Shown here piece by piece: positions 52,896-60,382 of a DNA stretch of 64,000 nucleotides (position 1 is its first letter; each line of letters opens with the position of its first letter). The stretch spans positions 1 through 64,000 of the forward strand of contig CANKAM010000017.1 in NCBI GenBank assembly GCA_947479755.1. The letters are read 5' to 3'. This DNA comes from Bacteroidota bacterium (lineage in GTDB: Bacteria > Bacteroidota > Bacteroidia > SXHM01). Below the pieces are notes generated by a model. It had not been told where the DNA came from. It saw nothing but the letters and a program-made list of their open reading frames with translations, and did not search any database. The position numbers and the translations under genes are program-made.

Positions 52896-54713
52896 TTAAA
52901 ACCTGCTCACTATCCCAAAATGTATCTTGCCCGAGCGAAATTCAATAGGATTATCAAACTGCTTGCCCAGCGCATAGGTAAGTGAGAAGATGCCGATTTT
53001 GGTTTCAAATGTAATACCCGCACCAAAGCCAAAGGGCCTATCGAAGACACGCTTGCCGCGACTGGTATTCTCGTAATACGCCCCGTCAAAAAAGGTAAAG
53101 AGGTAAGAGTTCTGCTCTAGCAAAAAGCGGTACTCCACCGTGGCAATGCTGTAGAGCGAAGCAAAAATGCTTTCCTCGTCAAAGCCGCGCAGGGTTTTCA
53201 GTCCGCCAATGCGGGGCAACTCATTCTGAAAAAGGTTTTGGTTAATGAGCGTAGCCGCCTGCAAACCCGTTTTCACCGTGCTGCGGTTGCCGATAGGTAT
53301 GTAGTATTCGGCAATCAGGTCGGCATTAATTTGTAGGGATTTCAGTTTAATGTTTTCATAGGCCTCGGGATTAATCTTAGCATTCTGGCGTATGGTTTTG
53401 TTCCCTGCACGAATGTTGGCATTCAGGCGCACACCCTTGCGGGGATTAAAGCGGTAGTCCAGCTTCTCAAACTTGCCCCCAATACCATAGAGCAAGGTTT
53501 TGACATCGGCATACTGAGGCAGGGTAGTTATATTCTCCAATCCATAAGTGCTCAGCAGGTTAGAGGTGCGGCTATCGATAAACACTTTAAGGTAGTTTCC
53601 TCCGCTGAAAAGGTATTGCAAGCCACCCGCCATATTGATATTGATGAAGGTAGTATCGCGCTTGTAGAGGTCAAATTTCAGGTCAACTCCAAAGGGCGTA
53701 TTGAACAGAAAAGGATACACCACCTGCGTACGCAAATCCTGAGTTTGGGCTTGAAGTTTTCGCCAGTTAATAGAAACCGTTTCGCCCCTGCCGAATGAGT
53801 TAAGTAGGTTCAGTTTCAAATCTCCCGTAAGCAAAACCTTGCCCGTTTCGGCATTGTTGGGCATAACACCAATGATGCCGTCAAACTGACTGGCGCCTTT
53901 TTTATCTAAGTAAACAAACAGTTTAGCCTTGTCTTTGGTGAACAACGCCTGCGGACTTTGGGTTTCGCGCACAAAAGCCAACTCCTTGCTGCGGATACTG
54001 ATTTTACGCACCTGGCTCTCGTCATACAAATCGCCCGGCTTTATCCCGAAATAGTTGAAGAGGTAAACGCGGCGCACCTTGGCGTTGCCTTTTATTACCA
54101 CGCTGTCAATCAAAAACAGTCCGTTCTTTTTTAGGTTCAACGAAGCCTGCAGTTTGCCTTCCTTAATCTTCAGGCTGTCTAACTTAACCGAGGCAAAGGG
54201 ATAGCCGTTGTTTTCGCACCACGCAATAATGCGCTTTTGCAGGCGGGTAACACTGCGGAAAAAGATAGGCTCGCCAAAAAACACTTTCTCCCTGAAGTTG
54301 GCGCGGCTGAGAATATCCTCCGTAACATCACCCGCTTTGATGGTAGCCCAACGAAACACCTCGCCTGAAGTAATCCACGCTTTTAAATGCAGGGAATCAA
54401 TCTTCATGGAACTGTCAACTTTAGCACTCAGGTAGCCGTTATCGTTCAGGCGCAGAATGATGTTTTGCAGTTCGCGTTTCTGTGCGCTGTCGTTTACAAA
54501 CTCGTTTTTAAAACCGGTTATCTTTTTGAATTGCTTGTGCGGAAGAATGCTGTCGTTGCGCACCAACTCCAGTTCAAAGAAGCGGTATTGCGCTGAGGAG
54601 GTAAAGCTTAGGAAGCAGGAAAGAACAATTAAAAAAACAGAATGTTGCCACAGATTCACAGATTTTAGTTCTGTGCTTTTAACGTTTTTAATCTGTAAAT
54701 CTGTGGCAACCAT
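52896..54713 (-). CDS. Omp85/BamA-superfamily outer membrane protein
   Basis: A 605-residue protein. The signal peptide (about 19-42, HSVFLIVLSCFLSFTSSAQ) has an atypically long leader before it. POTRA-like domains occupy about 45-270. The 16-strand-type barrel carries the Omp85 lid-lock motif region FDRPFGFGAGITFETKIGIFSLTYALG and ends FGIVSRF, with a terminal phenylalanine. Related families include BamA and TamA; which process it serves is unclear. The leader MVATDLQIKNVKSTELKSVN is encoded by the palindromic repeat at 54644-54710, whose far end contains the start codon region. No internal Met provides a better start. Confidence 0.85.
   Translation of the reverse strand: MVATDLQIKNVKSTELKSVNLWQHSVFLIVLSCFLSFTSSAQYRFFELELVRNDSILPHKQFKKITGFKNEFVNDSAQKRELQNIILRLNDNGYLSAKVDSSMKIDSLHLKAWITSGEVFRWATIKAGDVTEDILSRANFREKVFFGEPIFFRSVTRLQKRIIAWCENNGYPFASVKLDSLKIKEGKLQASLNLKKNGLFLIDSVVIKGNAKVRRVYLFNYFGIKPGDLYDESQVRKISIRSKELAFVRETQSPQALFTKDKAKLFVYLDKKGASQFDGIIGVMPNNAETGKVLLTGDLKLNLLNSFGRGETVSINWRKLQAQTQDLRTQVVYPFLFNTPFGVDLKFDLYKRDTTFININMAGGLQYLFSGGNYLKVFIDSRTSNLLSTYGLENITTLPQYADVKTLLYGIGGKFEKLDYRFNPRKGVRLNANIRAGNKTIRQNAKINPEAYENIKLKSLQINADLIAEYYIPIGNRSTVKTGLQAATLINQNLFQNELPRIGGLKTLRGFDEESIFASLYSIATVEYRFLLEQNSYLFTFFDGAYYENTSRGKRVFDRPFGFGAGITFETKIGIFSLTYALGKQFDNPIEFRSGKIHFGIVSRF
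54644..54710. repeat. 21-bp-arm inverted repeat inside the Omp85 N-terminus
   Basis: GTTGCCACAGATTCACAGATT (arms quoted in two parts: GTTGCCACAG and ATTCACAGATT) pairs with the arm at 54690-54710 with one mismatch in 21. It encodes residues 2 to about 23 of the Omp85 protein. CACAGATT units appear twice in the arm (8-bp period). Confidence 0.85.
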
Positions 54714-54727
54714 TTTTTATTTACAAT

Positions 54728-55405
54728 TCAAACCCTCCAGTCAATCTCCCCAATTCCTTTACTGCGAAGGTATTCATTCGTTTTTGAAAAATGCCTGCAC
54801 CCGAAAAATCCATTGTAAGCCGAAAAAGGCGAAGGGTGAGCAGCTTTAAGGATACAGTGTTTGTTGGCATCAATCAGCACTTCTTTATTTTGTGCAAATC
54901 TGCCCCAGAGAATAAACACAAGGTTTTCTCTCTTGTCCGAAAGCTTTTTGATGGCTGCATCTGTAAAATTCTCCCAGCCCTGTTTCTGATGCGATCCGGG
55001 AGTATTGGCACGAACCGTAAGAGTTGCGTTAAGCAGTAAGACACCTTGGTCGGCCCACTTCTCCAGATTTCCTGTTTGCGGAATGGGTAAACCCAAATCA
55101 GCATGTAGCTCTTTAAAGAGATTAATCAGTGATGGTGGTTTGGCAATTCCTTCGGGTACAGAAAAACTTAATCCGTGTGCCTGTCCATCGCCATGATAAG
55201 GATCCTGCCCCAGTATTACCACCTTCACCTTATCAAAAGGTGTGTGGTTAAAAGCCGAAAAAATCTTGTCACCGGGTGGGAATACCTTCTGAGTTTGCTT
55301 TTCCAGTATTAAAAAATCTTTAAGTTCTGTAAAATATTCTGCATTGAATTCACCGGAAAGTTCTGCTTTCCAGCTTTCGTCAATTGAAGGATTAACGTTA
55401 CTCAT
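54728..55405 (-). CDS. ung: uracil-DNA glycosylase
   Basis: A 225-residue family 1 UDG that removes uracil from DNA. The catalytic D68 and Y70 are in GQDPYHGDGQAHGLSFSV, LLNATLTVR follows, and the leucine loop is HPSPFSAYNGFFG with the catalytic histidine. The start (MSNVNPSID) fits. It is a cytoplasmic repair enzyme, unrelated to the neighbouring Omp85 gene. Confidence 0.98.
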   Translation of the reverse strand: MSNVNPSIDESWKAELSGEFNAEYFTELKDFLILEKQTQKVFPPGDKIFSAFNHTPFDKVKVVILGQDPYHGDGQAHGLSFSVPEGIAKPPSLINLFKELHADLGLPIPQTGNLEKWADQGVLLLNATLTVRANTPGSHQKQGWENFTDAAIKKLSDKRENLVFILWGRFAQNKEVLIDANKHCILKAAHPSPFSAYNGFFGCRHFSKTNEYLRSKGIGEIDWRV

Positions 55406-55480
55406 GTTAAGAAATTGTTTTTTTTGAAAAAATGTTAATAACCTTTATTCCATTAAATACGTATGAACATACAATAAATT

Positions 55481-55488
55481 TACTTTTG
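55481..55488 (+). promoter_or_regulatory. candidate -7 element TACTTTTG
   Basis: Full match to TAnnTTTG, 17 nt before the ATG of the small lipoprotein gene at 55505. A -33 TTTG is not visible at the usual distance. Confidence 0.5.
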
Positions 55489-55504
55489 CACCCGTTATAG
55501 TCAC

Positions 55505-55657
55505 ATGAATACTCACACACAAAACACCTCACCCTTGAAAAAAGTTGCAATCATTCTCGTTGTATTAGTTAGCTCAGCAATGATTTTCGCATCCTGCAAA
55601 ACTCACGAAAGTTGCCCTGCATACGGTAGCATTGAGAAACAGGAAGTGAAAGGGTAA
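55505..55657 (+). CDS. small lipoprotein, about 50 residues
   Basis: A 50-residue reading frame too short for most gene callers. The N-terminus is MNTHTQNTSPLKKVAIILVV, followed by a hydrophobic core and the lipobox FASC. The short mature tail CKTHESCPAYGSIEK has the CPAY pattern I recall from other very small Bacteroidota lipoproteins. It has its own -7 element and a terminator at 55686. Function unknown. Confidence 0.75.
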   Translation: MNTHTQNTSPLKKVAIILVVLVSSAMIFASCKTHESCPAYGSIEKQEVKG

Positions 55658-55685
55658 GGCGTCATCGCTTTAAATTGCTTTCTAC

Positions 55686-55716
55686 AAGTCACGCTCATAG
55701 CGTGACTTTCTTTGTT
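55686..55716 (+). terminator. rho-independent terminator of the small lipoprotein gene
   Basis: GTCACGC-TCATA-GCGTGAC (55688-55706) is followed by TTTCTTTGTTTT. It lies 31 bp after the small lipoprotein stop and just before the stop of the convergent OsmC gene. Confidence 0.85.
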
Positions 55717-55721
55717 TTATA

Positions 55722-56126
55722 TCACCAGACAAACTTTACTGTTTGCACCAAATCAGGATGCAAGCTTTTAGCCACCGGGCAGTGCAAGGCAGCGGTTTCA
55801 ATCATCTTCTTTTGTTCTTCTGTATAATTGTTGGCCGGGAAATATAAATCCACCACTATTTCTGCAATTCTCCGCGGGTTAGCCGCCATTACCTTGGTAA
55901 CTTCTGCACGCGCTCCCTCAATGCTGTACTTGTTTTTCTGACCCGAAATCCCAACGGTGGTAAGCATACAAACGCCCAGCGAAGTAGCAGTTAAATCTGT
56001 AGGCGAAAATGCTTCACCTTTACCCAGATTGTCAACAGGCGCATCGGTTATAATTTCTGTTCCCGATTTCAGGTGAACTGCTTTGCAGCGCAGATCGCCC
56101 GTGTAGGTTAATTCAAAGTTTGCCAT
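55722..56126 (-). CDS. OsmC/Ohr family protein
   Basis: A 134-residue OsmC-like peroxide-resistance protein. The two redox cysteines are in LGVCMLT and the LHCPVAKSL motif, and the start FELTYTGDLRCKAVH fits the family. It reduces organic hydroperoxides in the cytoplasm; whether it is the OsmC or the Ohr-like subtype is not clear. It sits between the small lipoprotein terminator and the PhoD-like gene. Confidence 0.92.
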   Translation of the reverse strand: MANFELTYTGDLRCKAVHLKSGTEIITDAPVDNLGKGEAFSPTDLTATSLGVCMLTTVGISGQKNKYSIEGARAEVTKVMAANPRRIAEIVVDLYFPANNYTEEQKKMIETAALHCPVAKSLHPDLVQTVKFVW

Positions 56127-56136
56127 AGTTAAAATA

Positions 56137-57117
56137 TTACTGTATTCCTATTTCCTTAAACTCAATCAGGTGATTGACTTTAATATCACCTCTTAAACTT
56201 TGCGCCTGAAAAGTAATGCGTTTGTTATCCCAGTCAATCAGTATGAGCCCGAAGTTGCGTTTAAAATAAACCTGTCCCACTCGTTGGCTGTTATACTCAA
56301 AGGGATACATCGCGCGATCGTGTGTCAAACCGCTGGAGGTTAAATCGTAGATGGGGTATTTTACTTCATACCCGATGTAGCGGCTGAGTTCGGCAATGTG
56401 CCTGTCGCCACTGAGGAAAAATACGCCCTGCGCATTGCTGCTGCCAATCATCTTCAATAATTGTTGGCGTGCTTGCGGAAAATGTCCCCATTTTTCGAAC
56501 TGATGGTCGTTGGGAATAAACTGTATGCTGGAACCGATGATGTTGATTTTTGCTTTGCTTTCGGTTAGTTCTTTTTCCAGCCATTGCCATTGGGTTTCAC
56601 CTAAAATATCACCCGTTTCGCATGGTGAACTCCGGAAATAGCGGGTGTCGAGCATAATTATTTTTACCATCCGTTCACCTTCACCATAGGTGTATGAATT
56701 GTAAACACCTTCCTGTTTTCTGCGCGGGCTGTCTTGCGGAACATCAAAAAAATCAAGGTGCTGTTGCTGACTTTCTTTTTTCTTAGTGTATTCCTGTCCG
56801 CAATCGTTGGTGCCAAAATCATGGTCGTCCCAGGTGCCGATGACAGGGCATTGTTTCAACAGCAGTTGATAGTTGGCATTGTTTTTCAGTTTCGCATAAT
56901 CGTGCTTCATCTTCTCCATGTCTTCGGTTTCGGCATAAATATTATCCCCTAACCAGATCCACAGTTGCGGGTCGTTCTTTATAATTTCGTTCCAGATAAG
57001 TTGTTCACCACTTTGCATGGCGCAGCTGCCAAAGGCAATGCGGGTAAGATCGGTTTGCTGGGCAAAAGAAGAGCCAAGAACCAAGAGCCAAGAACCAAGA
57101 AGAAGAAAATATCTCAT
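56137..57117 (-). CDS. PhoD-like metallophosphatase, exported
   Basis: A 326-residue exported phosphatase. Markers are FGSCAMQSGEQLIWNEI, the metal-ligand motif WLGDNIYAETED, GTWDDHDFGTNDCGQEY, and FFLSGDRHIAELSRY with the metal-binding histidine. These fit the alkaline phosphatase D family. The signal peptide (YFLLLGSWLLVLGSSFAQ) is encoded by four heptamers at 57071-57098 read on the minus strand. The substrate may be phosphodiesters or teichoic-like polymers in relatives. No Pho box is visible upstream, so phosphate control is not supported. Confidence 0.9.
   Translation of the reverse strand: MRYFLLLGSWLLVLGSSFAQQTDLTRIAFGSCAMQSGEQLIWNEIIKNDPQLWIWLGDNIYAETEDMEKMKHDYAKLKNNANYQLLLKQCPVIGTWDDHDFGTNDCGQEYTKKKESQQQHLDFFDVPQDSPRRKQEGVYNSYTYGEGERMVKIIMLDTRYFRSSPCETGDILGETQWQWLEKELTESKAKINIIGSSIQFIPNDHQFEKWGHFPQARQQLLKMIGSSNAQGVFFLSGDRHIAELSRYIGYEVKYPIYDLTSSGLTHDRAMYPFEYNSQRVGQVYFKRNFGLILIDWDNKRITFQAQSLRGDIKVNHLIEFKEIGIQ
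57071..57098 (-). repeat. four heptamers encoding the PhoD-like signal peptide
   Basis: GAGCCAA, GAACCAA, GAGCCAA, GAACCAA as written on the plus strand. On the coding strand they read LGSWLLVLGS. Confidence 0.9.
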
Positions 57118-57152
57118 GAAAGAATATAAAACTGCAAAGATAGAAGTCGTTC

Positions 57153-57218
57153 GTCACCCTGAACTTATTTCATGGTCTTTTTTATTGATGTTGATCCGCT
57201 TGAGACGGACAGCATGAC
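57153..57218. repeat. dispersed palindromic element
   Basis: GTCACCCTGAACTTATTTCA with the partner region ending CAGCATGAC. Same family as 11208-11272 and 36781-36841. The centre is less conserved. Confidence 0.65.
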
Positions 57219-57226
57219 GCTAATCA

Positions 57227-57739
57227 TTATGCTGCTTTGCGTGCTGCAAGTTTATTTTTATAAAACTCTTTACTTGCTGCATAAACTGTTTTATGAAAAA
57301 CGGCATATACTGTTCCATTATCATCTTCATATTTAAGTGGAAGTTCAAAGGTATATTCCCCGTCTTCACTTACTTTTTGCTTAATTTTTTCTATGGTTTC
57401 ATCATCAATTAAAAAGCGACATTTTACTTTTTCAATAATGGGTCGCACAAATTTCATTGAAGCGCCTTTGTCCCAAACTACATAGTCTTTGCCGAGTATT
57501 TCCATCAGCATCAGCATAAAATACGGGTCAACCGAACTATAGATGCTGCCGCCATAAACGGTTCCAACCCTGTTCCAGGTGCGGATATTGCGTTTGATGG
57601 ATACATGCAGTTCTTTGAAATCACCTGCTATAAATTCTACTTTTCCTCCCGTGCACCAGATGCAAGGCCAAATGTTCATCCCCCATCGCACTTTGCGGGA
57701 TTTAGATGATTCGGTTTTGGTTGTTGGGTATTGTTTCAT
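57227..57739 (-). CDS. DUF4442 hotdog-fold protein
   Basis: A 170-residue protein with GKVEFIAGDFKELHVSIKRN, TVYGGSIYSSVDPYFMLMLMEI and a C-terminal HKTVYAASK motif, which fit the DUF4442 thioesterase-like family. I start at the ATG at 57739 (MKQYPTTK). The ATG at 57796 extends it by 19 residues and would overlap the upstream region of the divergent hydrolase gene; both remain possible. Function unknown, probably thioester-related. Confidence 0.85.
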   Translation of the reverse strand: MKQYPTTKTESSKSRKVRWGMNIWPCIWCTGGKVEFIAGDFKELHVSIKRNIRTWNRVGTVYGGSIYSSVDPYFMLMLMEILGKDYVVWDKGASMKFVRPIIEKVKCRFLIDDETIEKIKQKVSEDGEYTFELPLKYEDDNGTVYAVFHKTVYAASKEFYKNKLAARKAA

Positions 57740-57860
57740 GTTGGCAAAGTTGTGAAAGATTTTTTGTTTAATCAGTCGGTAAACAAATCTATACATGAAG
57801 TGGTTACAAATTTCAGATATACTTTTTCAACTATATTTAAGCCCTAAATCAAAATACTTT

Positions 57861-59216
57861 ATGAAAAAACTGATTACACTTTTTCTTTTCTCATTTGCTG
57901 TTTGTCATTTATCATTTTCACAGACTTATCCTGTGGGCTATGTTTATACAACCTATAACGATCCTACCCGCAGCCGCGATGTTACTTGTTGGATTTATTA
58001 TCCTGCAGTTTCGGCAACGCAAAATGCAAGTCTGGCAACAGGTTCTTTTCCTGTGATTGTTTTCGGACATGGTTTTGTAATGGGTTATGATGTTTACAGC
58101 AATATCTGGAATGCATTGGTTCCAAAGGGATACATTGTTGTATTGCCAACAACGGAAAGCGGCTTTTCTCCAGTTCATGCCAACTTTGGTGGCGATATTG
58201 CTTTTCTTGCAGCTAAGATGCAGAGCGAAGGCGCAAGCAATTCTTCCCCTTTTTACCAGCACATAACCGATAAATCAGGTGTTATGGGTCACAGCATGGG
58301 CGGAGGAAGTTCATTTCTTGGAGCTGAAAATAACTCGTCTATAACAACAATGGTAACGCTGGCAGCAGCAGAAACAAATCCTTCTTCAACATCAGCTGCA
58401 GCAAATATTACTATTCCCGCATTAACTATATCAGGTCAGGACGATTGTGTTGCTGCTCCTGCCACCAATGCTTTGCAAATGCACAATGCACTTGCATCTT
58501 CATGCAAAACATATATCAGTATTAATAATGGAAGTCATTGTTTTTTTGCACAGAATAATTTCAATTGCAATTTTGGTGAAGGCACCTGCAATCCTGTTCC
58601 TGATATTGACCGCGCTGACCAACAGGATGCAGCAGCGGATATGTTTACCTTATGGTTTGATCATTGGCTGAAAGGCAGTTGCCAGGCTTGGGAAGACTTA
58701 CAGGATTCACTGGCTGTTTCACCACGTATTACTTCACAGCAAAGCTGCACACAGCCCACACCTTCTATAAGTATGAACGGAATGTATCTGGAAGCTACAC
58801 CTGCCGGAACATACTATCAATGGTATTATGAAGGCAGTATTATTATCGGAGCAAACGGACAATTACATCAGCCCGATCTGGAAGGTAACTATACAGTTGA
58901 GGTAAATTATTTGACCTATTGCCCTATAATGTCGGCTCCTTACAACTATAACACAACAGGTATTATTAATTATGAGCGCGAAGAAATTAAGTTATTCCCG
59001 GTTCCTGCCGGTGATGTAATTCAGGTAAACCGCACAAATGGAAAAGGAAAATCAGAGGTGAAAATTTATGATGTTGCGGGAAAACTTCTGCTTCAAACTT
59101 CAATAATAAACCCACAAGCGGTCATTAACATTTCTTCACTTTCGTCAGGCTTGTATTTCATTAATTTTACCTCCGAAAACGGAACTAACCAATCACAAAA
59201 ATTTGTAAAACGATGA
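57861..59216 (+). CDS. secreted alpha/beta hydrolase with T9SS sorting domain
   Basis: A 451-residue secreted enzyme: signal peptide (about 1-21, heptamer-encoded core AVCHLSFS), alpha/beta hydrolase domain (about 25-300) and T9SS type A sorting domain (about 375-451, LFPVPAGDVIQVNRT to NQSQKFVKR). The catalytic triad candidates are S145 in GHSMGGGSS, D194 or D195 in SGQDDCVA, and H226 in NGSHCFF. The GHSMGGG nucleophile elbow is that of dienelactone hydrolase, cutinase and polyester hydrolase groups. A Cys-rich region follows (FNCNFGEGTC). The substrate is open. Its stop overlaps the start of the WG-repeat gene. Confidence 0.85.
   Translation: MKKLITLFLFSFAVCHLSFSQTYPVGYVYTTYNDPTRSRDVTCWIYYPAVSATQNASLATGSFPVIVFGHGFVMGYDVYSNIWNALVPKGYIVVLPTTESGFSPVHANFGGDIAFLAAKMQSEGASNSSPFYQHITDKSGVMGHSMGGGSSFLGAENNSSITTMVTLAAAETNPSSTSAAANITIPALTISGQDDCVAAPATNALQMHNALASSCKTYISINNGSHCFFAQNNFNCNFGEGTCNPVPDIDRADQQDAAADMFTLWFDHWLKGSCQAWEDLQDSLAVSPRITSQQSCTQPTPSISMNGMYLEATPAGTYYQWYYEGSIIIGANGQLHQPDLEGNYTVEVNYLTYCPIMSAPYNYNTTGIINYEREEIKLFPVPAGDVIQVNRTNGKGKSEVKIYDVAGKLLLQTSIINPQAVINISSLSSGLYFINFTSENGTNQSQKFVKR
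57891..57918 (+). repeat. four heptamers encoding the hydrolase signal peptide
   Basis: TCATTTG, CTGTTTG, TCATTTA, TCATTTT in tandem, immediately followed by the AQ-like cleavage region (SQT). Confidence 0.85.
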
Positions 59217-60382
59217 AAAAAATTACGTTGTCTGTTGTCTCTTATTTACTGTTTACTGTTTATTGCTTTGGTCAGATAAACCATGAACTTATTCCTTATG
59301 TAAAAGAAGGGAAATACGGTTTTGCTGATAAAAATCGCAAGGTTGTTATTGAGCCAAAATATGAAGCTGCTTATCTTTTTTATGATGGACTTGCTGCCAT
59401 AAAAACGGGTGGTAAAATGGGCTACATAGATACGAAGGGAACATTAGTTATTCCTGCAAAATACGATGCCTGCGGAAATTTTGTAAACGGTTTTGGTCAG
59501 GTGCAGGTTGCCGGAAAGTGGACTGCTGTTGACAAAACAGGGAAAGAACTTACTTCATTTAAGTACGAGATGATTTACAAGTTTAGTGATGGTCTTGCCC
59601 CGGTTCAGTCAGGAGTTAAATTTGGTTTTATTAATGCAAAAGGTGAAGAAGTTATTAAGCCCGTTTATTCAACGGTTACCGAGTTTAAAGACGGGGCAAC
59701 TGCAGCGATGGATGATGAAGGTAAAATCAGCTATTTTGGAACGGACGGCAAAAAACTGTTTGACAAAAAGTTTGATGACGGCTTTGCTTTTTCAGAAGGA
59801 CTTGCTGCTGTAAAAACAGATGAAGATAAGTGGGGATTTGTTGATAAAAAAGGCACTCTGGTAATTCCTGCTGTTTATGATTACGTTGGACAATTTTCAG
59901 ACGGACTGGCAAGTGTGAGTAAAGAATATAAATTCGGTTTTATTGATAAAACAGGCAAAGAAGTTATTGCACTGGATTACGATTGGTCACGCGATTTCAG
60001 TAATGGTTTTTGTGTAGTTGAAAAAGACAGTGCCTTCGGATACATTGATAAAACCGGTAAAGCAATTACTGATTTCATTTTTGATAAAGCATTTAATTTC
60101 AGCAGCGATGGATTAGCTCTAGTTTTTAATAAGGGCTTTATGATTATTAATGGAAAGGGAAGTGTAGTTGTAAACAGAATGTATGATCAGATAGGCGAAT
60201 TTAAAGAAGGTCTTGCCGTTGTGAAAAAGGGCGAATTGTGGGGCTATGTTGATGTAAATGGTAAAGAAGTTATTCCAACTATTTATGAGAGCTCAACTGA
60301 TTTTGAAGAAGGTCTGGGAGTTGTTCAGTTGCTTGGCAAAAATCTTTACATCGATAAGCAGGGAAATTTATTTGGAGAATAA
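59213..60382 (+). CDS. exported WG-repeat protein
   Basis: A 389-residue protein with a signal peptide (SVVSYLLFTVYCFGQ) and then about nine WG-type repeats of the form K-Y-G-F-x-D-K-x-G-x-V-V-I-x-P-x-Y-D-x-A-x-x-F-x-x-G-L-A. These are solenoid repeats found in many bacteria, probably for ligand or protein binding. The start codon overlaps the stop of the hydrolase gene (ATGA). The next gene starts directly after its stop, so the three form one operon. The signal peptide is encoded by heptamers at 59227-59265. Confidence 0.92.
   Translation: MKKITLSVVSYLLFTVYCFGQINHELIPYVKEGKYGFADKNRKVVIEPKYEAAYLFYDGLAAIKTGGKMGYIDTKGTLVIPAKYDACGNFVNGFGQVQVAGKWTAVDKTGKELTSFKYEMIYKFSDGLAPVQSGVKFGFINAKGEEVIKPVYSTVTEFKDGATAAMDDEGKISYFGTDGKKLFDKKFDDGFAFSEGLAAVKTDEDKWGFVDKKGTLVIPAVYDYVGQFSDGLASVSKEYKFGFIDKTGKEVIALDYDWSRDFSNGFCVVEKDSAFGYIDKTGKAITDFIFDKAFNFSSDGLALVFNKGFMIINGKGSVVVNRMYDQIGEFKEGLAVVKKGELWGYVDVNGKEVIPTIYESSTDFEEGLGVVQLLGKNLYIDKQGNLFGE
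59227..59265 (+). repeat. heptamers encoding the WG-protein signal peptide
   Basis: GTTGTCT twice (59227-59240) and, after a short gap, TTTACTG, TTTACTG, TTTATTG (59245-59265). In the reading frame these give SVVSYLLFTVYC. Confidence 0.85.

Noticed and set aside
57118-57226. Pho box before the PhoD-like phosphatase gene
   Set aside because: The upstream region holds a palindromic repeat but no 11-bp CTGTTAA-type direct repeat.
57861-59216. Firm identification as a PET hydrolase
   Set aside because: The GHSMGGG elbow and the T9SS tail are shared, but the remaining motifs are too different for a specific activity to be stated.
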